Of a stretch of DNA of 5,654 bases, positions 1 to 5,654 are shown in pieces (position 1 is the first letter of the stretch; each line of letters begins with the position of its first letter). Both the position numbers and the translations under genes were made by a program. Location: assembly GCA_900555525.1 (NCBI GenBank), contig USLP01000105.1:1-5654 (forward strand), written 5' to 3'. The notes under the pieces were generated by a model. That model did no database searches and had not been told where the DNA came from. It worked only from the letters and a program-made list of their open reading frames with translations. The DNA is from an uncultured Eubacteriales bacterium (GTDB lineage Bacteria > Bacillota > Clostridia > UMGS1840).

Positions 1-207
1 CCCCCCCCTGAAGCTTTTTCGCGCATACGTGACGCGTATGAGGAAAAGGGCTACAGCATTCCCGAAGCCGATATTTCAAAAATCCCCGACAATTATACGA
101 AGCTTACGGACGAAGAAGATATAAAAAATATGACAAAGCTTCTTGAAATGCTCGAAGATAACGACGATGTTCAGAACGTTTACCATTCGTGGGAGGAAGC
201 TGAATAA
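1..207 (+). CDS. yebC: YebC/PmpR (TACO1) family protein, C-terminal part
   Basis: This is the last 68 codons of a gene that begins before the window; the frame is open from base 1 to the TAA at 205-207. The family is a group of widespread cytoplasmic proteins of about 240 residues, described as transcriptional regulators and, more recently, as helpers of translation through difficult motifs. The fragment shows the family's C-terminal pattern: PEAFSRIRDAYEEKGYSIPEA, then a segment IPDNYTKL, then LLEMLEDNDDVQNVYHSWEE. The ending DDVQNVYH with acidic and aromatic residues after it is the clearest signature. The visible part starts with three prolines (codons ccc ccc cct), where many relatives have a Thr/Cys-Asp/Ser-Pro sequence. 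No terminator hairpin with a T-run follows the stop, so some transcripts may read into the next gene. Family assignment is confident; the exact role in this organism is not known. Confidence 0.92.
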   Translation, partial: PPPEAFSRIRDAYEEKGYSIPEADISKIPDNYTKLTDEEDIKNMTKLLEMLEDNDDVQNVYHSWEEAE

Positions 208-240
208 AAATTTTTCAAAAATACGTGAAAAATTCACAAA
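206..240 (+). promoter_or_regulatory. In-phase A-tracts upstream of the operon promoter
   Basis: Runs of exactly five A lie at 206-210, 217-221 and 228-232, each starting 11 bp after the previous one, and a shorter AAA lies at 238-240. A-tracts repeated at about the helical period are known to bend DNA, and A-rich DNA just upstream of a -35 box can act as an UP element for RNA polymerase. The spacing is seen directly; an effect on transcription is inferred. Confidence 0.45.
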
Positions 241-253
241 CAGCGTCTATAAT
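225..253 (+). promoter_or_regulatory. Probable sigma-A promoter of the Asp23-fakA-recG operon
   Basis: A perfect -10 box TATAAT lies at 248-253. Seventeen bases upstream, GTGAAA at 225-230 matches the -35 consensus TTGACA at four of six positions. Transcription would begin near 260, leaving a leader of about 30 nt that carries the ribosome site AAGGAGGT at 276-283, six bases before the ATG at 290. The -35 box falls inside a small inverted repeat (GTGAA-AAA-TTCAC, 225-237), which could be an operator. It has no T-run after it and so is not a terminator. The -10 and spacing are strong; the -35 is moderate. Confidence 0.7.
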
Positions 254-289
254 ATGTATAGGCATTAAGAAATATAAGGAGGTAATATT

Positions 290-649
290 ATGGCTTTAAC
301 AAAGATTAACGACTTGGGTGAAATCACCGTTTCCGAAAAGGCACTTGAAGAAATTGCGGGCTATGCCGCAACACACTGCTACGGCGTTGTCGGAATGAGC
401 GAAAAAAGCGCGGGCGAAATCATCAAAAAATTCTTTAAAACGGACAACGGCTTGAGACACGGTATCAAGGCGGTATGCAAGGACAATAAAATAACGATAG
501 ACATTCATATAAAAGTAAGCTACGGCGTAAATATAAAAGCGCTTTCGGAAAACGTTAAGCAGGATATAGCTTATGCGATTTCTACCATGACAAACGAAAC
601 TATTGCGGAAATAAACGTGTTTATTGACGATATCGTCGTTAATAAATAA
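290..649 (+). CDS. Asp23/Gls24 family envelope stress response protein (YloU type)
   Basis: This is a small cytoplasmic protein of 119 residues with no signal peptide or membrane segment. It has the family layout: an N-terminal strand and helix (GEITVSEKALEEIAGYAATHCYGVVGM, about residues 10-36), a variable basic segment (about 38-55), then GIKAVCKDNKITIDIHIKVSYGVNI (58-82) and a helix plus final strand ending IAEINVFIDDIVV (105-117). Members are associated with envelope or alkaline stress; in staphylococci Asp23 is held at the membrane by a partner protein. The biochemical function of the YloU subgroup is not settled. The start is fixed by AAGGAGGT at 276-283, six bases upstream. It is the first gene of the operon, 35 nt before the fatty acid kinase, the same pairing as yloU-yloV in Bacillus subtilis. 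This supports the YloU subgroup over general Gls24 paralogues. No symbol is given because naming is species-specific. Confidence 0.93.
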   Translation: MALTKINDLGEITVSEKALEEIAGYAATHCYGVVGMSEKSAGEIIKKFFKTDNGLRHGIKAVCKDNKITIDIHIKVSYGVNIKALSENVKQDIAYAISTMTNETIAEINVFIDDIVVNK

Positions 650-684
650 GGTTTTGCCGAAGAAAAGAAAGGGCAGATTAAAAA

Positions 685-2304
685 ATGACGGAAAAAATAA
701 ACGGTGAATTGCTGGCTTTAATGATTGAAGCGGCAAAAATCAATTTATGCAATCATAAAGAGGAGCTTAATTCTCTTAACGTATTTCCCGTTCCCGACGG
801 CGATACGGGTACGAATATGTCTATGACTTTTACAGCGGCGGCAGCGGTTGCGAAGAATCATGCAACAAGTGCAAGCGAGGTTTTGCACGGCGTATCCATG
901 GCGGCGCTTAGAGGCGCAAGAGGAAATTCGGGCGTTATACTTTCACAGCTTTTAAGAGGTATGGCAAAGGGCATAAAGGACTGCTCGGAAATAGGAATCC
1001 CCGAAATGGAAAAAGCGTTTGCAGAGGGTACGAAAACAGCTTATTCCGCTATTATGAAGCCTACTGAGGGAACAATCCTTACGGTATTCAGGCTTATGAG
1101 CGAGGGCGTTACGGCAAAAATCGAAGAATACGACAGCCTTGAGGCTCTCTTTAACGATGCCAAGGAGCTCTCCATGGAGGCACTTTTAAAAACTCCCGAA
1201 ATGCTCCCCAAGCTTAAACAGGCAGGCGTTGTGGATTCGGGCGGAAAAGGTGTTTATTACATCATCGAGGGTATGGCGGATTATCTTAACAGCCGTGAAA
1301 TGCCAGCTCCGATTGAAGAGGAAGCGGCAGGATCGAAGACTACCGACGAGCTTATGGAGGACGTAACCTTTACTTACTGCACCGAGTTTATCATTCAGAA
1401 TAAAAACAGAGTGAAAAACGAGCTTTCAAAAAGATACGAAACGCTCGGCGACTGCGTTGTGGTTGTTGAGGACGACGATATTATTAAGGTGCATATCCAC
1501 ACCGACAGCCCCGGAGTTGTAATTTCGGAGGCTCTTAAAATCGGAAGCCTTATAAATATAAAAATAGATAATATGAGATACCAAAACGAGCTTTTGGAAG
1601 AAAAGAAAAAACAGGAGGAACAGGATAATACTCCCAAGGAGCGTGTTCCCGTTGCTTTTGTTGCGGTTGCTTCGGGCGAGGGCTTTATAAATATTTATAA
1701 GGAACTCGGAATTACGGAAATTGTTTCGGGCGGTCAGTCGATGAATCCGTCGAGCGAAGATATTCTTGTTGCCGCAAAGCATACGAATGCGGACGTTGTA
1801 TATGTTTTCCCGAACAATAAAAACATAATTCTTGCTGCACAGCAGGCAAGCGAGCTTTATGACGGTCAGATGGTGGTTGTTCCTACTACGAATATGTCGG
1901 ACGTTTTGCCGTGTATGGTATGCTTCTCCGAAACGGAAGAACCGCTTGCAAACCTTTCGGCTATGAAAGAAGCGATAAAAAATCTTAAATCTGGTCAGGT
2001 TACGTATGCCGTAAGAGACAGCGTGTTTGACGATATCGAGATAAAAGAGGGCGAAATTATGGCGCTTTCGGGCAGTAAGATTGTCGGAAAGGGCAAAGAT
2101 GTAAATAAAGTTACCGCGTCCATGATAAACAATATGTGCGATGACGATACACAGATGGTAACGGGTTATGCAGGTAAGGATATTTCGAGCGAGCAGATGG
2201 AAAAATTACAGGAAATGTGCGAAAAGAAAAACAAAAACGTTGAGTTTGCCTTTTACAGAGGCGACCAGCCTGTATATTACTATCTTGTTTCCGCAGAAAA
2301 ATAA
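685..2304 (+). CDS. fakA: Fatty acid kinase catalytic subunit FakA (DAK2/DegV-like, YloV type)
   Basis: FakA uses ATP to phosphorylate a fatty acid held by a FakB carrier, giving an acyl-phosphate for phospholipid synthesis. At 539 residues it is close to the roughly 550 usual for the family. The N-terminal DhaL/DAK2 kinase domain (about 8-200) contains NVFPVPDGDTGTNMS (32-46), where Asp38 and Asp40 are the expected Mg-ATP ligands, and LRGARGNSGVILSQLLRG (75-92), plus VDSGGKGVYYIIEG (183-196). The middle domain (about 220-305) has Cys232 in TYCTEF and His270/His272 in KVHIHTDSPG, a set that fits the metal site described for this domain in FakA. A charged linker (303-320) leads to the C-terminal DegV-like domain (about 322-539). 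The ribosome site is modest (AAAGGG at 668-673, 11 bases before the ATG), so coupling to the upstream gene is likely. No FakB is present nearby. Older annotation would read 'DAK2 domain-containing protein' or 'dihydroxyacetone kinase'; the three-domain layout argues for fatty acid kinase. Confidence 0.93.
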   Translation: MTEKINGELLALMIEAAKINLCNHKEELNSLNVFPVPDGDTGTNMSMTFTAAAAVAKNHATSASEVLHGVSMAALRGARGNSGVILSQLLRGMAKGIKDCSEIGIPEMEKAFAEGTKTAYSAIMKPTEGTILTVFRLMSEGVTAKIEEYDSLEALFNDAKELSMEALLKTPEMLPKLKQAGVVDSGGKGVYYIIEGMADYLNSREMPAPIEEEAAGSKTTDELMEDVTFTYCTEFIIQNKNRVKNELSKRYETLGDCVVVVEDDDIIKVHIHTDSPGVVISEALKIGSLINIKIDNMRYQNELLEEKKKQEEQDNTPKERVPVAFVAVASGEGFINIYKELGITEIVSGGQSMNPSSEDILVAAKHTNADVVYVFPNNKNIILAAQQASELYDGQMVVVPTTNMSDVLPCMVCFSETEEPLANLSAMKEAIKNLKSGQVTYAVRDSVFDDIEIKEGEIMALSGSKIVGKGKDVNKVTASMINNMCDDDTQMVTGYAGKDISSEQMEKLQEMCEKKNKNVEFAFYRGDQPVYYYLVSAEK

Positions 2305-2312
2305 TTAGGCTT

Positions 2313-4343
2313 ATGGAATTGTCTGAAATTTCTTTGAGAAACGTTAAGTCAATATCGGAAAAAAGGGAAAAATACTTCAACAAGCTTGGAGTTTTTTCCC
2401 TTTTGGATTTACTGGAATTTTTTCCCCGTTCATACGAAAACAGAATGAATGTAAAAAAAATCTGCGAGCTTGTTCCGAAAACGTCCGTAAGCGTAAAATG
2501 CAGGGTTTTGAGCGTTTCGACACGTCAAATAAGAAGAAAATTGAGCGTTTCCGATGTTGTTGTTTCCGATTCTACGGGCAGAATGAAAATCGTGTTTTTC
2601 AACAGAAAGTATGATGTCGATAGGCTGAAAACGGGAAACGAATATATATTTTTCGGTGAAGTCGAATATGCCTACGGCTCTTTTTCGATGAAACAGCCTC
2701 AAATAGAATTGCCCGAAACACAGTCAAGCTTCACCGATACGCTCACACCTATTTATCCCCTAACGGCAGGGCTTACGCAGAATATCGTGCGCACAGCGGT
2801 AAAAAAGGCGCTGATTTATGCCGCGGACAGCGTTTATGATAATCTGCCGTCAAATTTACGGCAGAAATATACGCTTTGCGAAAAAATGTATGCATTTAAT
2901 AATATTCATTTTCCGAAAGATAACGAAGCCTTGGAGGCGGCGATACGCAGGATTGCGTTTGAGGAGCTTTTTTATGTCGCTTTGGGGCTCGGTCTTATAA
3001 AAAAACGCACGAAAGATGAACCGTCCCCGATTTTTCATAATTTCAAAACGGCGAACGAGCTTGCCGAAACGCTCCCCTTTGAGCTTACGAATGCGCAAAA
3101 AAGAACGGTGAGAGAAATTTGCGCCGATTTTAGGGATAAAAAACACGTGAACAGACTTGTGCAGGGCGATGTCGGCAGCGGAAAAACCGTTGTCGCGGCA
3201 ATGATTATGATGATATGCGTGCGTAGCGGCTTTCAGGCGGCTTTGATGGCGCCTACAGAGATACTTGCACGTCAGCATTACAGCGAGCTTAAAAAATATT
3301 TTGAACCGTTCGGATTTAAGGTGGAGCTTTTGGTATCGTCAATGTCGGCAAAAGAAAAGAAAACCGTTTACGAAACGCTCCGAAACGGCGAAGCGGACGT
3401 GCTTATCGGCACGAACGCAATGATTTTTGAAAAAGCGCAGTTTTCGAGGCTCGGGCTTTGCATAACGGACGAACAGCACCGTTTTGGTGTGAAACAGCGT
3501 CGCGGACTGTCGCAAAAGGGCGAAAATCCTCATGTTATCGTAATGACGGCAACCCCTATTCCGCGTACGCTTGCGCTGATTTTGTACGGTGATATGGATA
3601 TTTCCGTTATCGATGAAATGCCTGCGGGCAGGCTTCCCGTGATAACGAGAACGGCTGTGGGAGAAAACAGAGAAAAGGTATACGGCTTTGTGCTGGGAGA
3701 AGTGAAAAAAGGTCATCAGGCATTTGTGGTCTGTCCGCTTATCGAGGAAAGCGAGAAAATGGACTTGGAAAATGCCGTAAAGCTTCGTGAAAAGCTTCAA
3801 AACGGCATTTTGAAGGATTGCCGTGTCGGTCTGCTCCACGGACGTATGAAAGGCGCAGAAAAAGACGAAATAATGCTGAAATTCAAAAACCGTGAAATTG
3901 ACGTCCTTGTTTCTACGACTGTTATAGAGGTTGGCATTAATATTCCAAACGCCACTGTTATGGTTATAGAGGACGCAAACCGTTTTGGACTTGCGGCTTT
4001 GCACCAGTTAAGGGGACGTGTCGGACGGGGAAAGCTTCAGGCATATTGTTTTCTTAATATATCGGATATGACGTCGTTTAAACGGCTTAAAATAATGGAG
4101 GAAACGAACGACGGCTTTAAAATAAGCGAGTTTGACCTCAAAAACCGAGGTCCCGGCGAATTTTTCGGCACACGTCAGCACGGTATCGCCAACATGAAAA
4201 TTTCGGGTCTTTCCTACGATATATCGCTTGTGAAAACCGCAAGAGACGCGGCGGACGAGCTTATCTTATCCGACCCCGACCTTACCCTACCCGAAAACCG
4301 AGCCATAAAGAAAACCGTCGAAAAAATGTATACGGCAATATAA
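2313..4343 (+). CDS. recG: ATP-dependent DNA helicase RecG
   Basis: RecG is a superfamily 2 double-strand DNA translocase that remodels stalled replication forks and branched recombination intermediates. The 676 residues match the family (about 680-690). In order: an N-terminal region with KYFNKLGVFSLLDLLEFFPRSYENR (about 20-44), an OB-fold wedge domain (about 55-150), PLTAGLTQNIVR leading into the helicase core, Walker A GDVGSGKT (285-292), DEQH box (386-389), TATPIPRT (motif III, from 412), the second RecA-like lobe with LLHGRMKG and TTVIEVGINIPNA, motif VI QLRGRVGRG (565-573), and the translocation motif FDLKNRGPGEFFGTRQHG (607-624). All catalytic motifs are intact. The start lies 8 nt after the fakA stop with only AGG (2307-2309) as a weak ribosome site, so translation is probably coupled to fakA. 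The next in-frame Met would remove conserved N-terminal sequence. In the N-terminal helical region, the usual KGVG glycines are replaced by KSIS. The sequence is followed at once by a terminator. Confidence 0.97.
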   Translation: MELSEISLRNVKSISEKREKYFNKLGVFSLLDLLEFFPRSYENRMNVKKICELVPKTSVSVKCRVLSVSTRQIRRKLSVSDVVVSDSTGRMKIVFFNRKYDVDRLKTGNEYIFFGEVEYAYGSFSMKQPQIELPETQSSFTDTLTPIYPLTAGLTQNIVRTAVKKALIYAADSVYDNLPSNLRQKYTLCEKMYAFNNIHFPKDNEALEAAIRRIAFEELFYVALGLGLIKKRTKDEPSPIFHNFKTANELAETLPFELTNAQKRTVREICADFRDKKHVNRLVQGDVGSGKTVVAAMIMMICVRSGFQAALMAPTEILARQHYSELKKYFEPFGFKVELLVSSMSAKEKKTVYETLRNGEADVLIGTNAMIFEKAQFSRLGLCITDEQHRFGVKQRRGLSQKGENPHVIVMTATPIPRTLALILYGDMDISVIDEMPAGRLPVITRTAVGENREKVYGFVLGEVKKGHQAFVVCPLIEESEKMDLENAVKLREKLQNGILKDCRVGLLHGRMKGAEKDEIMLKFKNREIDVLVSTTVIEVGINIPNATVMVIEDANRFGLAALHQLRGRVGRGKLQAYCFLNISDMTSFKRLKIMEETNDGFKISEFDLKNRGPGEFFGTRQHGIANMKISGLSYDISLVKTARDAADELILSDPDLTLPENRAIKKTVEKMYTAI

Positions 4344-4370
4344 AAGGAACACTTAAGCGTTCCTTTTTTT
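4342..4370 (+). terminator. Intrinsic terminator overlapping the recG stop codon
   Basis: AAAAGGAAC (4342-4350) pairs perfectly with GTTCCTTTT (4359-4367) around an 8-base loop. Within the loop CTTAAG could add one more C-G pair across an A/C mismatch. A run of seven T (4364-4370) follows the GC part of the stem. The left arm starts at the second base of the recG TAA, so the stem could form only after the ribosome leaves. It should end the operon transcript. On the opposite strand the hairpin is followed only by TTTTATATT, so it is a weaker terminator in that direction. Confidence 0.88.
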
Positions 4371-4380
4371 GTATGCAAAA

Positions 4381-4411
4381 ATGTTTGTTTTTTATAGTTT
4401 TATGTTTGTTT
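4381..4411 (+). repeat. Short direct repeat in the promoter region of the last gene
   Basis: ATGTTTGTTT occurs at 4381-4390 and again, identical, at 4402-4411, a shift of 21 bp or two helical turns. A third related copy, ATGTTTATGG, starts at 4431 and runs into the extended -10 element. Same-face spacing upstream of a promoter is typical of binding sites for a dimeric or tandem regulator. The DNA is very T-rich, however, so chance repetition cannot be excluded. Confidence 0.4.
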
Positions 4412-4417
4412 ATCATA

Positions 4418-4446
4418 TTTATTATATGCTATGTTTATGGTAAAAT
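4418..4446 (+). promoter_or_regulatory. Probable extended -10 promoter of the glycosidase-like gene
   Basis: TAAAAT at 4441-4446 is preceded by TGG (4438-4440), giving an extended -10 element. TTTATT at 4418-4423, with a 17-base spacer, is a weak -35 box (three of six matches). Transcription would start near 4453, about 45 nt before the ATG. Because a strong terminator lies just upstream, this gene needs its own promoter. The region is so A/T-rich that alternatives such as TATTAT at 4420-4425 are possible. Confidence 0.5.
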
Positions 4447-4482
4447 TATATTGAAAGGAAAATTCCGAAAAAGGAAAAAAGC

Positions 4483-4488
4483 GGAGGT
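4483..4488 (+). promoter_or_regulatory. Ribosome binding site that sets the start of the last gene
   Basis: GGAGGT lies nine bases before the ATG at 4498. It is the only strong Shine-Dalgarno sequence upstream of this open frame and is the main reason for choosing this start. Confidence 0.8.
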
Positions 4489-4497
4489 TTAGCGCAG

Positions 4498-5654
4498 ATG
4501 ATTTCAGATAACGGCGCAAATGTATACGAGCCTGTAATCAGCGTTGACGGCAATATTAAGCGGATAACGCTTCCAAAAGAGCATATCAGAGAAAAAACTG
4601 AATATATAGAGTTTACGGACGATGATTTTTTTGCGCTTGCAGGCGAGGACGGATATTATGTTATAGCGGACGTTAATAAGGCAGGGAGCCGACTTTGCCG
4701 TTTTACGGAAAAATCGGACGTAGAAACAGTGCTGAAGCAAAACCTTATGCCGATTTTCGGAATAAAAAAGAAAGATTGTGCCGCACTTATTATCGTTGTC
4801 GGCATGAAAAATTGCTTTTATGTCCGCATAAGTGTTAAAAATAACCGCTATACCGCCGCGCTTCGCTTTGTGCTTTCGGGAAATGAGCCGTATGAGGATA
4901 TAAGCTTTGAAATTCACACCTTGCCTCAAAATGCCGATTACAACGATATGGCAAGGGTATACAGAAAATATCAACTTGAGCGTGGTGCGTGCGTGCCTTT
5001 AAAGGAGCGTGTAAAAAATAACCCTGCGCTTTCGTATGCCTGTGAAGCGGTTGAAATACGCATAAGAATGGGGTGGAAACCTGCGCCGCCCGACGTACTC
5101 GAACAAACTGCCGAAACAGAGCCCGAAATGTATACTGCGTGTACATTCGACAGGGTGAAGGATATAATCGACGAATTGAAAAAGCAGGGAGTGGAAAAAG
5201 CACAGCTGTGCCTTGTGGGCTGGAACAAAAGCGGTCATGACGGACGCTGGCCGCAAATTTTCCCCGTAGAAGAAAAGCTTGGCGGCGAGGAAAAGCTTAA
5301 AGAACTTATACGCTATGCAAAAATTAGCGGTTATCAGATTGTATGCCATACAAACAGCACCGATTGGTATAATATTTCCGAGGGATTTTTGAAAGAGGAT
5401 TCGGTTGTGAAAAAGGCGGACGGAAGCTATTCGGTAAACGAATTTGCATGGAGCGGCGGAAAAATGTATGATTTATGCCCCAAAAAGGCATATGAAACTG
5501 CAAAAGCGGAATTGCCGAGGGTGGCAAGGCTCGGCTTTTTCGGACTTCATTATATTGATGTTATGAGCGTTGTTCCGCTTCGGAGATGCTATGACAAAAA
5601 TCACCCGTCAACCGAAAAGGAAACGGAAATGCTGTATGGAAAAATCGGTGAATT
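4498..5654 (+). CDS. Putative cytoplasmic TIM-barrel glycoside hydrolase, uncharacterised family, C-terminus cut by window end
   Basis: The frame is open from the ATG at 4498 to the window end, giving 385 codons without a stop; the 3' part is missing. Residues 1 to about 145 are rich in beta strands and look like the N-terminal sandwich found in several glycosidase families. A linker DYNDMARVYRKYQLERG (148-163) follows. A barrel-like region begins near 213: FDRVKDIIDELKKQGV, then LVGWNKSGHDGRWP (239-252), then FPVEEKLGGEEKLKELIRYAKISGYQIVCHTNSTDWY (255-291), and LGFFGLHYIDV (345-355) followed by CYDKNHP (364-370). Asp354 in YIDV is the best candidate for a catalytic acid at a barrel strand end. 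This pattern resembles GH101-related and DUF5696- or DUF6259-type proteins, but I cannot choose between them. There is no signal peptide or membrane segment, and ten cysteines occur in the visible part, so a cytoplasmic location acting on imported sugars is likely. The protein is coded independently of the recG operon. The enzyme class is moderately supported; the substrate is unknown. Confidence 0.6.
   Translation, partial: MISDNGANVYEPVISVDGNIKRITLPKEHIREKTEYIEFTDDDFFALAGEDGYYVIADVNKAGSRLCRFTEKSDVETVLKQNLMPIFGIKKKDCAALIIVVGMKNCFYVRISVKNNRYTAALRFVLSGNEPYEDISFEIHTLPQNADYNDMARVYRKYQLERGACVPLKERVKNNPALSYACEAVEIRIRMGWKPAPPDVLEQTAETEPEMYTACTFDRVKDIIDELKKQGVEKAQLCLVGWNKSGHDGRWPQIFPVEEKLGGEEKLKELIRYAKISGYQIVCHTNSTDWYNISEGFLKEDSVVKKADGSYSVNEFAWSGGKMYDLCPKKAYETAKAELPRVARLGFFGLHYIDVMSVVPLRRCYDKNHPSTEKETEMLYGKIGE

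Noticed and set aside
208..289. Possible terminator or riboswitch between yebC and the Asp23 family gene
   Set aside because: The only dyad has no T-run after it on the plus strand, and the predicted leader of about 30 nt is too short for a riboswitch.
1612..1645. GGAGG and AAGGAG sequences inside fakA that could mark an internal start for a separate DegV-like domain protein
   Set aside because: No ATG follows at a suitable distance, and the GTG after AAGGAG (1643) is out of frame with fakA. The motifs fall in the charged linker, where Glu and Lys codons create such sequences.
2818..3000. A 60-codon plus-strand open frame inside recG
   Set aside because: It is out of frame with recG, lies within a conserved part of the helicase, and has no ribosome site.
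3339..4004. A 221-codon open frame on the minus strand opposite recG, with other long minus-strand frames opposite fakA and the glycosidase-like gene
   Set aside because: They lie fully inside well-recognised plus-strand genes, have no ribosome site or family motif that I recognise, and their compositions (rich in Phe, His, Arg and Ser) are what reverse-complemented codon bias produces.
4457..4466. Small dyad GGAA-AA-TTCC in the leader of the last gene
   Set aside because: Four-base arms with a two-base centre are too short to form a stable hairpin and are expected by chance in A/T-rich DNA.
4504..5527. A cluster of overlapping minus-strand open frames over the last gene, which might suggest a leftward gene
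   Set aside because: The plus frame is open for 385 codons, has a good ribosome site and promoter, and contains coherent enzyme motifs. The minus frames overlap one another and show none of these.

Overview
The window looks like a piece of a Clostridia-type Firmicutes chromosome, possibly an uncultured gut member of the Oscillospirales or Eubacteriales. The reasons are the gene order (an Asp23/Gls24 protein, then a FakA-type fatty acid kinase, then recG), strong GGAGG ribosome sites, A/T-rich promoters and moderate GC. The exact taxon cannot be read from this sequence. All five genes lie on the plus strand.

Layout: (1) Positions 1-207 hold the C-terminal 68 codons of a YebC/PmpR (TACO1) family protein. 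(2) Positions 208-289 are a compact promoter region with in-phase A-tracts, a good sigma-A type -10 box and a strong ribosome binding site. (3) Positions 290-4343 hold a tight three-gene operon: an Asp23/Gls24 family protein (YloU type), the fatty acid kinase FakA (YloV type) and the ATP-dependent helicase RecG. The gaps are 35 and 8 nt, and the operon ends in an intrinsic terminator that overlaps the recG stop codon. (4) Positions 4371-4497 are an A/T-rich intergenic region with a direct repeat and a probable promoter. (5) From 4498 to the window end there is a 385-codon incomplete gene. Its product looks like a cytoplasmic TIM-barrel glycoside hydrolase of a poorly characterised type, with an N-terminal beta-rich domain.

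How the genes fit together: the operon is the Firmicutes arrangement in which lipid incorporation (FakA) and DNA repair or fork restart (RecG) are co-transcribed. No direct biochemical link between the two is evident. FakA needs a FakB fatty-acid carrier, and none is encoded here. The serine dehydratase genes that sit between the kinase and recG in Bacillus subtilis are absent. The last gene has its own promoter and is probably unrelated to the operon, marking a change from core to accessory content.

Most of the window is ordinary core genome. The parts most worth a second look are the unassigned glycosidase-like gene, the repeats in its promoter, and the phased A-tracts with an inverted repeat in front of the operon. 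No RNA gene, CRISPR array, insertion sequence or attachment site was seen. No gene-free stretch exceeds about 155 bases.
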